The position numbers and the translations under genes are program-made. A model generated the notes under the pieces. That model saw only the letters and a program-made list of their open reading frames with translations. It was not told the origin of the DNA and searched no databases. 30,900 nucleotides of DNA from a virus. Location of the stretch: the IMG/VR virus record IMGVR_UViG_3300033143_000669, positions 1 to 30,900 of that record; one strand, given 5' to 3'. Of the stretch, positions 13,457-21,034 are shown piece after piece. Within the stretch, counting starts at the first letter, position 1; every line of letters begins with the position of its first letter.

Positions 13457-14097
13457 ACCCTATCGACCTCGCAAGTGACTGGTTAGCCAAACGTAAAGCT
13501 GCTTACCTGGCCAAGGAAAATGTTATAGTTTACTATGCATCTACCACAGGCCGAAAAAGTGACTACCAGTGGATTACTCACACGTTAGTAGAAGTGGTAA
13601 GGATAATAAAAGCAACACTCATGAACCCTAATGCCTCAGATAAGAAACTGCAATCGAAGCACATCATTGCTGCTTGTCAAGAGTTAGATAGGGTTTTTGA
13701 GTTTGGTGTAAAATCCAGACATGATACCAAGCCAGAGATATTTAATTACTTAAAAGAATCTGGTATGGACATAGGTGACTCTATTGTATCTGTCCTTGCT
13801 GACCTACTTTATAACAATGGCTGGAAGGCTATGCTTCTGAATGATGTCTATGATATTATCTTTGAAGTAGAAGCCGAGCTTAATATCATACTAAGCAGCA
13901 CTGACAGGAAAGAGCTAGTGTATAAACATTTACCTACCTTGGGCTATGTTATAAGGACCGGCTCAAACCGTCCGGAGTTTCAGGGTAAGAAACAACAGGC
14001 TGTGATGTTACCGGCCTCCAAACCTCGTGATATAAATGTTATGTCAGGAGAATCTATTAAATACCTTAAAGACATGATTGTTGGAGTATTAAAATGA
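13453..14097 (+). CDS. Hypothetical protein, 214 aa
   Basis: Coupled by overlap to its neighbours. Mostly helical with a basic region (TTGRKSDYQW) and a C-terminal basic/hydrophobic part (GKKQQAVMLPASKPRD). Its place just upstream of the primase-helicase may indicate a replication accessory role, which is inference only. Confidence 0.65.
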   Translation: MNPIDLASDWLAKRKAAYLAKENVIVYYASTTGRKSDYQWITHTLVEVVRIIKATLMNPNASDKKLQSKHIIAACQELDRVFEFGVKSRHDTKPEIFNYLKESGMDIGDSIVSVLADLLYNNGWKAMLLNDVYDIIFEVEAELNIILSSTDRKELVYKHLPTLGYVIRTGSNRPEFQGKKQQAVMLPASKPRDINVMSGESIKYLKDMIVGVLK

Positions 14098-14396
14098 ATA
14101 CTGAAGAGAATAAGGATGTAACTATCATACTAGAATCGCTCAGCCGTTCTAAGTGTGATATGTTTGCCACATACGACAGCCTTAAAGCTGTGAATGATTA
14201 TGCTATATCACTGCTTAAAAGTTCTTCCCTGGAGGAGCGAGAGTTTGCTACAATGACTGTATTGAACATTTACCATAACACGCTAATACAACTCTTTATA
14301 AATAATATTAAAGAACAGCAAGGTATAACAGAAGGTGAAGCTGATGCAGGGAGTGATAACAGTAACGAACAGGGAGATAAACAGGCATCTGAATAG
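14094..14396 (+). CDS. Hypothetical acidic protein, 100 aa
   Basis: ATGA overlap with the preceding gene. Helical body followed by a low-complexity acidic/polar tail (EGEADAGSDNSNEQGDKQ). Its last 53 bases overlap the next gene in another frame. Confidence 0.6.
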   Translation: MNTEENKDVTIILESLSRSKCDMFATYDSLKAVNDYAISLLKSSSLEEREFATMTVLNIYHNTLIQLFINNIKEQQGITEGEADAGSDNSNEQGDKQASE

Positions 14397-14577
14397 TGTG
14401 CTTATCCAACTAAAAGCTTCAGGTATTGCTAAGGACTTTGATTCCCTGGCTGATGCCATAGACAAGCTTGATATGTGGGACTTCCTATTTAACCAAGCAG
14501 AGGTTGTTGCTTGTCTACATGCATTTAGTGTAAGAGACCAACAACTTATTAATAAATTAACACAGCGGAGAAACTAA
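14344..14577 (+). CDS. Hypothetical protein, 77 aa
   Basis: The ATG at 14344 follows GAAGGTGA; the gene begins inside the tail of the preceding one and its stop overlaps the primase-helicase start (TAATG). A helical soluble protein (LNSVLIQLKASGIAKDFDSL). An in-frame GTG at 14335 is an alternative start. Function unknown. Confidence 0.55.
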   Translation: MQGVITVTNREINRHLNSVLIQLKASGIAKDFDSLADAIDKLDMWDFLFNQAEVVACLHAFSVRDQQLINKLTQRRN

Positions 14578-16313
14578 TGGCTTGTGTAGAGAAATTACCC
14601 TGTCCCGATTGTGGAGGTAGTGATTGCTTACAGTCCTTTTACAATGAAGGGCCTGACAATTACTCAAGCTTCTGCTTCGGCTCATGTTACGAACCAAAGG
14701 GCAACCCTTATAAGAAGGGTGAGGCACCAGAGGTTAAGATTAAAAGTCCTGAAGAGATTCAGGCTGAGATAAAAGAGATACAGAAATGTTCTATCTTTAA
14801 GGGCCTGGGTCCGAATAAGAACCACCGAGGTATTCCTGGTGCGTTCTTTAATAGCTGGAGTGTACGACTACTCATATCTGAATATGATGGAGTAACACCC
14901 TATGCAGTTGGTTTCCCTTACTCTGATGAAGCCAAGTTATCAGGCTGGAAAGTTATACCTTTGAAGAAGAAGGACTTCTGGAGCCTGGGTGCTACTAAAG
15001 GTTCTGACCCGTTTGGTTTCGAGAGGGCTATGAAGATTGGTGGTAAGCGTCTGTATATCACTGAAGGTGAGTATGATGCTATTGCACTGGACTATGCTCT
15101 GGTGGAGGCTAATAAAAACTCTAAGTATGCCAAGAAGATGTACCCAGTTATCAGCCTGTCACAGGGCGGTGGTAGTATTGCTCACAACCTGAAGAAGATA
15201 CGTAAGCGTATTAAGAGCCGGTTCAAAGAAATAGTACTAGTGCTGGACAACGATGAAGTTGGTATGAAGGCTGAGAAGACCGCACAGGCTCTTATGCCGA
15301 ACATTCTAAGGGCTGATAAGCCTAGTGGATGCAAGGATGCCAATGATGCCATACGCAAGAGCAAAGATGCACTATTTAGTTTGGCCCGTATGGTCATGTG
15401 GGAGGCTCACAAGCCACCTATCGAAGGCGTGGTACGTGTGTCGTCAGTTCTGGCGAAAGCCCTGGAGAAGCCAACCTACGGCTTGTCATACCCATCCGAA
15501 GAGCTGACTGAGATGACTTACGGACAACGGTTCGGTGAAGCGGTCTGTCTCGGTGCAGGGGTTGGTGTTGGTAAGACCGTGACAGCTCACTGGTTTGGTG
15601 CTCATAACATGACAGTTCATAACGAACCATGCTTCATGATACTGCTGGAAGAACAGAACCACTTTACTGTTAAGAACATAGCATCCAAGATAGATTCAAT
15701 ACCTTATGCTAATCCTAACACTGAGTACAACCCTGACCAGCTTATAGCGACTGCTGAAGGCCTACAGGATAAGTTGTACATGTGGGAGTCTGAAGGAGAC
15801 CAGGCTCTGAGATTTGAGATGGACGAGATACTATCTGCCATTAGATTTAATGCAGAAGAGTATGGCTGTCGATTTGCTTATCTTGACAATTTCACGAGGT
15901 TAGTAGACCACCTCCCTCCAAGCGAGGCAAACGAGTTTATAAACAAGTATAGCTCTGAGATTGAGGGCCTGGCTACACAACTAGACATTCACATTATGGC
16001 CTACTCTCACCTTAACCCATCTAAGTCTGGGCATAGTCACGAAGAAGGCGCACCAGTATACGCAAGTCAGTTCACTGGCTCACGAGGTATCATGCGAAGC
16101 TTTCCAATGCTGTTTAATTTCAGAAGAAATAAACATGCTGACAAGAACCTGGGTATGTCTGCTAATAACTCTCTTTTTGGTGTCATGAAGAACCGGAAAT
16201 ATGGTAATGAAGGTGACATACGTACTCAGTACAAGCCGGCTACTGGACAACTAATTGAGTATGCTTGGGAAGGTGAATTAGAGAACCCAATGAAGGATAA
16301 GAAATATGGATAA
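14577..16313 (+). CDS. DNA primase-helicase, T7 gp4-like
   Basis: A 578-residue bifunctional replication enzyme. An N-terminal zinc ribbon with Cys 9, 12, 33 and 37 recognises the primer site. The TOPRIM domain has ITEGEYDAIA (Glu 163) and LDNDEVG (Asp 224/Asp 226) for primer synthesis. The C-terminal RecA-like helicase has Walker A GAGVGVGKT (Lys 333), LLEEQ as the catalytic-glutamate region, Walker B-like FAYLDNF, and the GSRGI...RNK segment. Length is close to T7 gp4 (566). It unwinds the fork and primes for the DNA polymerase at 17737. Its stop overlaps the RNA-ligase-like gene. Confidence 0.93.
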   Translation: MACVEKLPCPDCGGSDCLQSFYNEGPDNYSSFCFGSCYEPKGNPYKKGEAPEVKIKSPEEIQAEIKEIQKCSIFKGLGPNKNHRGIPGAFFNSWSVRLLISEYDGVTPYAVGFPYSDEAKLSGWKVIPLKKKDFWSLGATKGSDPFGFERAMKIGGKRLYITEGEYDAIALDYALVEANKNSKYAKKMYPVISLSQGGGSIAHNLKKIRKRIKSRFKEIVLVLDNDEVGMKAEKTAQALMPNILRADKPSGCKDANDAIRKSKDALFSLARMVMWEAHKPPIEGVVRVSSVLAKALEKPTYGLSYPSEELTEMTYGQRFGEAVCLGAGVGVGKTVTAHWFGAHNMTVHNEPCFMILLEEQNHFTVKNIASKIDSIPYANPNTEYNPDQLIATAEGLQDKLYMWESEGDQALRFEMDEILSAIRFNAEEYGCRFAYLDNFTRLVDHLPPSEANEFINKYSSEIEGLATQLDIHIMAYSHLNPSKSGHSHEEGAPVYASQFTGSRGIMRSFPMLFNFRRNKHADKNLGMSANNSLFGVMKNRKYGNEGDIRTQYKPATGQLIEYAWEGELENPMKDKKYG

Positions 16314-16845
16314 CGTAGAATTTAAAGCTTGGCCTAAGATTTACCGAGACAGCCCTTTCAATGTAACTATCACTGAAAAGATTAACGGCACTAATGCCTG
16401 TATTATAATTCAGGAAGGTATCATTGTAGGTATACAATCTCGTAAGCGTTTTATTACGCCTGAAGATGATAACTATGGCTTTGCCGGTTGGGTACAACGT
16501 AACGGTGAAGAGCTTCTTAAACTTGGTGATGGCTATCATTATGGTGAGTGGGCTGGCTTGGGTATCCAAGGCAATGAGCTGAACTTGCCAGAGAAACAAC
16601 TGTTCCTGTTTAACACCTTCCGGTGGAATCCAGAGAACCCTAACTTGCCTTCTTGTTGCAAGGTCGTACCAATACTATTCCAGGGCTTGATTGCACCTGA
16701 CACAGTATCTAATATGTTACAGGAAATGGACAAGGCTACTGATGTGATACATGAGGGTGTCATTGTATACTATCATGCACATCGTGGTTACTCGAAACAT
16801 ACCATCAAGCTACCGAAAGGTAAGTGGGCATGGCAGGAAGAATAG
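16306..16845 (+). CDS. RNA-ligase-family nucleotidyltransferase (adenylyltransferase domain only)
   Basis: A 179-residue protein with the covalent nucleotidyltransferase motifs: motif I EKINGTN (Lys 25 predicted to be adenylylated), Ia-like GIQSRKR, motif III YGEWAGLGIQ, motif IV HEGVIVYY and motif V IKLPKGKW. GEW-x-GxGIQ is typical of the Rnl2/RNA_ligase family. No C-terminal domain is present, so this is a minimal enzyme, distinct from the DNA ligase at 27164. It may repair nicked RNA such as tRNA cut by host defence nucleases, as T4 RNA ligases do; the substrate here is unknown. Confidence 0.78.
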   Translation: MDNVEFKAWPKIYRDSPFNVTITEKINGTNACIIIQEGIIVGIQSRKRFITPEDDNYGFAGWVQRNGEELLKLGDGYHYGEWAGLGIQGNELNLPEKQLFLFNTFRWNPENPNLPSCCKVVPILFQGLIAPDTVSNMLQEMDKATDVIHEGVIVYYHAHRGYSKHTIKLPKGKWAWQEE

Positions 16846-16846
16846 T

Positions 16847-17035
16847 ATGAGACCTTTATCAACACCAATGTATAAAGGGTATGTAAGTATGTTCTTAGAA
16901 ACTATCTTTAATGAATACCCTTGTCAAGATTTTGTAAGCCTGTACATGAAGAAGAAGCCTGGAGTTAACTACGGTACTGCTGAAGTTAAATGGAAAATTC
17001 TTAATGCTGCTTACGAGGAGTTTGAGTTAAAATGA
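16847..17035 (+). CDS. Hypothetical protein, 62 aa
   Basis: Starts just after the RNA-ligase stop; its ribosome binding site would be GGAAGAATAGT in the upstream gene's end. Short, aromatic-rich and basic (MKKKPGVNYG). Function unknown. ATGA overlap with the next gene. Confidence 0.6.
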   Translation: MRPLSTPMYKGYVSMFLETIFNEYPCQDFVSLYMKKKPGVNYGTAEVKWKILNAAYEEFELK

Positions 17036-17166
17036 GTTGGCTAGAAGATGCAGCCAAGGAAGGCCACGAGCCTGACCTTAGACCACAGGAGAATACTTGT
17101 GTTAAAGAGAACACTAGCGATACCGCTGATGCTGAGTCTGTTGACCGGCATGAGCATGATGCCTGA
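17032..17166 (+). CDS. Small acidic protein, 44 aa
   Basis: ATGA overlap with the previous gene gives a coupled start. The product is short, acidic and polar (MSWLEDAAKEGHEPDLRPQE...HEHDA) without hydrophobic segments. Its 3' half is overlapped in another frame by the gene starting at 17099. Function unknown. Confidence 0.45.
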   Translation: MSWLEDAAKEGHEPDLRPQENTCVKENTSDTADAESVDRHEHDA

Positions 17167-17488
17167 TGAAGAACGTGAACTTAATGTAGCTGAGTTAAGC
17201 TACTTTGTACCATTCTCACGAGATAATGTTGAGAACACTCCCATGACTTGGGATGAGTACAAGCCAGTAAACATATACATCAATGATGTGTTGTATCCTT
17301 ATGTGTTGCCAGTGGTGGACATAGCTGATACAGTCACTACAAAGAAATCGCACGTCATTTATACTTTTGATGATGTGTTAAAGATTGAGCTTACCCTTGA
17401 AGACCTTGATGGTAATGAAAGCGTTCGCTCTACGCCTGTGTACATGGACTATACTGCTCCTAGTGCACCGGTTATAACCTGCCAGTAA
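17099..17488 (+). CDS. Secreted protein with signal peptide, 129 aa (GTG start)
   Basis: A GTG at 17099 is preferred because AGGAG lies exactly 7 bases upstream and the product then begins with a signal-peptide-like segment, LKRTLAIPLMLSLLTG; an in-frame ATG at 17048 would bury it. The mature part (AELSYFVPFSRDNVEN...) looks beta-rich and ends like an immunoglobulin-like strand region (DYTAPSAPVITCQ). The sequence fits an exported protein of unknown role. Confidence 0.6.
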   Translation: MLKRTLAIPLMLSLLTGMSMMPDEERELNVAELSYFVPFSRDNVENTPMTWDEYKPVNIYINDVLYPYVLPVVDIADTVTTKKSHVIYTFDDVLKIELTLEDLDGNESVRSTPVYMDYTAPSAPVITCQ

Positions 17489-17499
17489 CTGGAGAAACT

Positions 17500-17727
17500 A
17501 TGGGTATCACAGATGAACAATTGGAAAGAAATGATAGGCTACTCACAGTTATCATTGATGAGTTTGTAAGTGACAGAGTTGATATGTCTAATGAAGACCT
17601 GATGAACGATTTCTATGAAGACAATATAAATAGTAGTGTAGTTATAGCTGATGTGTATGTTGACTGGCACTTACCTTTCTTGTATCAAACTATCAAGGAT
17701 ATGTATACAAGAGTAAAAGACATTTAG
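17500..17727 (+). CDS. Hypothetical acidic protein, 75 aa
   Basis: CTGGAG at good spacing. Very acidic (DRVDMSNEDLMNDFYEDN) and helical. Charge suggests a nucleic-acid mimic or protein-binding factor, but there is no recognised motif. Located directly upstream of the DNA polymerase. Confidence 0.6.
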   Translation: MGITDEQLERNDRLLTVIIDEFVSDRVDMSNEDLMNDFYEDNINSSVVIADVYVDWHLPFLYQTIKDMYTRVKDI

Positions 17728-17736
17728 GAGAAACTT

Positions 17737-19671
17737 ATGAGAGTTTACGGAAGCGATATTGAAGCTGATGGGTTACTAGATACCATAACACAAATCTGGT
17801 GTATGAGTAATACCGAGCTAGATAAAGACTTAAAAGTTGTTCGCTCTTTTACTCTTACAAACTACACTGCTATAAAGGAAATGTTTAGTGACCCTGAAAA
17901 CATACTACTTATGCATAATGGACTATCTTATGATGGCCCAGCTACTGAGTTAATATTTAGCCAGATGGGTCAAGGGCCTTTCGAGGTTAAAGCTGAGATA
18001 ATTGATACGCTCATACTCAGTTGGTACTTGTATCCTAAGAATGTCAAGCATGGTCTTGGCCCCTGGGGAGAAGAGTTAGGTATTGCTAAGCCTACCATTG
18101 ATGACTGGGAGAACTTGTCACTGGAAGAGTATATTAACCGGTGCGAAGAAGATGTGCGTATTCAGGTTGCCTTATGGCGACAGATATGGAAGCACTTCAT
18201 GCTGCTGTATAACGACGAGGATGCCTCTTGGAGGGCAATACGTCACCTAAACTTTAAAGCTCAGTGTGCAGCACTACAGCAAGTCTCACGATGGAAATTA
18301 GACGTACCTGGAACTGAGAAGCTCGTAGAGACATTCTCTGTACTGCACAAAGCTGCTCGTGAGGCTCTGGAGGCTCGTATGCCTCGTGTGCCTATCATGA
18401 AGAAGAAGTCTAGGCCTAAGAAGCCCTTTAAAGCTAGTGGTGAAATGTCTGCCCTAGGTGTCAAGTGGGGTGCTTTCTGTAAGATATATGATGTAGACTT
18501 TGACAGCACTGAGGAACACCCTTACCAAGATGGTGACAAGGCTCCTAATGCCGGTTCCTCTACACAACTGAAAGCCTGGCTAACAGACCTCGGTTGGGTT
18601 CCTGAGTCGTTTAAGTATGTTCGTGACAGGGAAACTAATAAGGTACGGGTTATCCCACAGATTAAGAATCAGGAAACTGAAGAGTTATGTGATTCTATTG
18701 TAAGGTTAATACCCAAAGAACCTGCGTTAGAGTATCTCCGTGAGATGTCTATCGTTAAACATCGTCTAGGTGTGGTAGAAGGCTTCCTACGTAATGTAGA
18801 CAGTCAAGGCTATGTCATGGCACTGGTACAGGGACTTACAAATACCACACGCTTTAAGCATAAGGTATGTGTTAACCTCCCATCAGTACGTAAGAAGTAT
18901 GGTAAGGAGATTCGTGCCCTACTAATTGCACGTAACCCTGACACAGAACTGTGTGGTTCTGACATGGCTTCTCTTGAAGACAGAACAAAGCAACACTACA
19001 TGTGGCCGTATGACCCTGAGTATGTTAGGGAAATGCAGAAGCCAGGGTTTGACCCTCACCTTGATATGGCACTAGCTGCTGGCTTAGTAACTCAAGGAGA
19101 TATAAATTTCTATAAATCTTATGATAAGGAGACTGCAAGTGAAGCAGACCATAAACGCTATAAAGACATTGCTGACAATAAGCGGCATCCTGGCAAAAGT
19201 ACAAACTACGCTGCAACGTATGGTGCTAAAGGTCCAACTATTGCTCGTTCTGCTGGAGTACCAGAAGCCCTTGGAGATAAACTTTACGAAGCTTATTGGG
19301 ATAGGAACTGGAGTCTTGTTGCTATTGCTGATGCTTGTGTGGTTAAGCAGAGTCGTGGACTTAAGTGGCTTTGGAATCCTGTCGCTAAGCTATGGATATA
19401 TCTAAAAGCTGAGAAGGACCGATTCAGTACTCTTAATCAATCAACAGGAACATATTGTTTCGACAGGTGGCTCTATCATGTGTTACAAACACGTAAGCAG
19501 TTAACTGGACAGTTTCATGATGAAGGTGTCTGGGAGCTTAAGAAAGGTAACAGAGAAGCCATGACTAAAATACTAAAGGCTGCTGTACAGAAAGTTAATG
19601 ATGAACTTAAAATGAATCGTGAGCTGGATGTAGATGTAGCCTTTGGACAAAGCTATGCAGAGATACACTAA
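17737..19671 (+). CDS. Family A DNA polymerase with 3'-5' exonuclease, T7 gp5-like
   Basis: A 644-residue replicative polymerase. Exonuclease: Asp 7/Glu 9 in SDIEADG, NGLSYDGPA (Exo II) and YINRCEEDVRIQ (Exo III) near residues 130-141. Polymerase: motif A SDMASLEDR (Asp 409), motif B KRHPGKSTNYAATYGA (Lys 487) and motif C HDE at 594-596. Length is slightly below T7 gp5 (704). The exonuclease residues are intact, so it should proofread. It works with the primase-helicase, SSB and exonuclease encoded around it. Preceded by TAGGAGAAACTT; its stop overlaps the next start. Confidence 0.95.
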   Translation: MRVYGSDIEADGLLDTITQIWCMSNTELDKDLKVVRSFTLTNYTAIKEMFSDPENILLMHNGLSYDGPATELIFSQMGQGPFEVKAEIIDTLILSWYLYPKNVKHGLGPWGEELGIAKPTIDDWENLSLEEYINRCEEDVRIQVALWRQIWKHFMLLYNDEDASWRAIRHLNFKAQCAALQQVSRWKLDVPGTEKLVETFSVLHKAAREALEARMPRVPIMKKKSRPKKPFKASGEMSALGVKWGAFCKIYDVDFDSTEEHPYQDGDKAPNAGSSTQLKAWLTDLGWVPESFKYVRDRETNKVRVIPQIKNQETEELCDSIVRLIPKEPALEYLREMSIVKHRLGVVEGFLRNVDSQGYVMALVQGLTNTTRFKHKVCVNLPSVRKKYGKEIRALLIARNPDTELCGSDMASLEDRTKQHYMWPYDPEYVREMQKPGFDPHLDMALAAGLVTQGDINFYKSYDKETASEADHKRYKDIADNKRHPGKSTNYAATYGAKGPTIARSAGVPEALGDKLYEAYWDRNWSLVAIADACVVKQSRGLKWLWNPVAKLWIYLKAEKDRFSTLNQSTGTYCFDRWLYHVLQTRKQLTGQFHDEGVWELKKGNREAMTKILKAAVQKVNDELKMNRELDVDVAFGQSYAEIH

Positions 19672-19973
19672 TGAATGAACTTAACACAATGATAACCCTG
19701 GGAGCATCAATAGCTGCTTTAGCTTTTGCCCAGAACACATCCTTTACTATGGTAAGTCGTGCACGTAACCGTGACAGTAAAGCCTACCATGCTATCTGTT
19801 CAGTATTCTCGAATGGATTATGGTTAGCTACCTTTGGCTTACTAGGTACTGAATTAATAATTAACGACAACTACATAATGGCTGTACCTTACATTATAGG
19901 TACTGTCAGTGGTTCCCTATTTGGTGCGGAAGCATCCATCAAGATTGAGAAATTAATCGGAGCAAAGACATGA
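19671..19973 (+). CDS. Small membrane protein, 100 aa, three predicted spans
   Basis: Begins at the polymerase stop (TAATG overlap). Hydrophobic segments at about 7-25, 43-64 and 69-88 with a basic loop between the first two (SRARNRDSKAYH). No enzymatic motif; function unknown. Its placement between polymerase and nucleotide-metabolism genes is odd for a membrane protein. Confidence 0.6.
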   Translation: MNELNTMITLGASIAALAFAQNTSFTMVSRARNRDSKAYHAICSVFSNGLWLATFGLLGTELIINDNYIMAVPYIIGTVSGSLFGAEASIKIEKLIGAKT

Positions 19974-20548
19974 GTAGTTTTAGACTAATGGGTGTTAACC
20001 CAAGCTGGAGGAATAGCCTAGAGATTCGGGATACTGAACCTCAGTTAACAAACCTAACTATAGGTACTTTCTATAGTAAGACACCAGATAGCGGGTTAGA
20101 CTTTCGTGATGATAATGATACCTTACGTATGTGGGATGCATTCTTATGGGAAGGTTTAGAACCTGCTGAGTTTAAGCCTGGTACTGTAGAGCCAGTAGAA
20201 ATACGGGGAACTATTGCCACAGAAGTTATTACAGATGGCCTAAAGAATGACTCTGGTAAGATTCTAATGAGCCTACTATTTACTGGCTGTCCAGAAGCTT
20301 TAGCAGGTGCTGCTGGTGTACTTACATTCGGTGCACATAAGTACGAAGCACACTCTTGGAAGCAAGTTGAAGCTGAACGCTACCTTGATGCATTCTACCG
20401 GCACATGTATAAGTGCCATATCGGTGAAGAGTTAGACCCTGACTCTGGCCTATTACATATTGACCATGCGCTTACTAACTTACTATTCATCAGAGAGTTG
20501 ATGGCCGGTGGTGATAACCCATTTGATATTGATAATGAAACTGTTTGA
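19970..20548 (+). CDS. dATP/dGTP diphosphohydrolase-like protein (MazG-like, DUF5664-type)
   Basis: A 192-residue protein whose C-terminal half matches the phage dATP/dGTP diphosphohydrolase domain: GKILMSLL, FGAHKYEAHSWKQV near 123-136, then RYLDAFYRHM and DSGLLHIDHALTNLLFIREL, with Glu/Asp/His positions typical of all-alpha nucleotide pyrophosphohydrolases. These enzymes trim purine dNTP pools, and in some phages serve diaminopurine synthesis. No PurZ-type synthetase or DatZ-like HD enzyme is seen in this window, so a general pool-control role is more likely. ATGA overlap with the preceding gene. Confidence 0.7.
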   Translation: MSSFRLMGVNPSWRNSLEIRDTEPQLTNLTIGTFYSKTPDSGLDFRDDNDTLRMWDAFLWEGLEPAEFKPGTVEPVEIRGTIATEVITDGLKNDSGKILMSLLFTGCPEALAGAAGVLTFGAHKYEAHSWKQVEAERYLDAFYRHMYKCHIGEELDPDSGLLHIDHALTNLLFIRELMAGGDNPFDIDNETV

Positions 20549-20771
20549 TAAATTCATACACTGGTATGTCAAGCGTAGGCTACAACATATAGCTGATAAT
20601 ATTCCTGTCTTAGATATTAAAGAACTTATAAAGTACCATGACTACATGGCTATACAGTGTCTGGATAAAGATACTAAAGGTTCTGACAGGGTTATGGGCA
20701 TGAGTGTGCAAACAGCCTGTGCATTAGAAACTATCGAAAACCCTAACTACCATTTCGAGGTGGCAAAATGA
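20535..20771 (+). CDS. Hypothetical protein, 78 aa
   Basis: The ATG at 20535, 14 bases inside the end of the preceding gene, gives MKLFDKFIHWYVKRR..., and is preferred over an earlier in-frame start at 20508. Basic N-terminus then mixed helix. No family recognised. ATGA overlap with the following gene. Confidence 0.55.
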   Translation: MKLFDKFIHWYVKRRLQHIADNIPVLDIKELIKYHDYMAIQCLDKDTKGSDRVMGMSVQTACALETIENPNYHFEVAK

Positions 20772-21034
20772 ATGAACTACCTAGAGAAGTATGCAAAGTT
20801 ATTCGTGAAACTCGTTATTTATATCGGCTCTTAGTAACTGAAGATGAAGTTCAAGATGGATGGGTTCGTATTATCTGTGCTGAACTAGATTACCCAGAGC
20901 AAGTAGAGAACCTGGCTGCTACAAAGTTAGAGTTTTCTATGCGTATGGAAATGATGGGCATAGTTTATGTTAACTTTGACAAAGCTATGGCTGCTATCAA
21001 TGCACGTAGTGATGTCAAAATAGGAAAGGTTTAA
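20768..21034 (+). CDS. Hypothetical protein, 88 aa
   Basis: ATGA overlap with the gene before; stop directly abuts the ribonucleotide reductase start. Helical, soluble (RETRYLYRLLVTEDEVQDGW). No family recognised; co-transcribed with the reductase. Confidence 0.6.
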   Translation: MNELPREVCKVIRETRYLYRLLVTEDEVQDGWVRIICAELDYPEQVENLAATKLEFSMRMEMMGIVYVNFDKAMAAINARSDVKIGKV

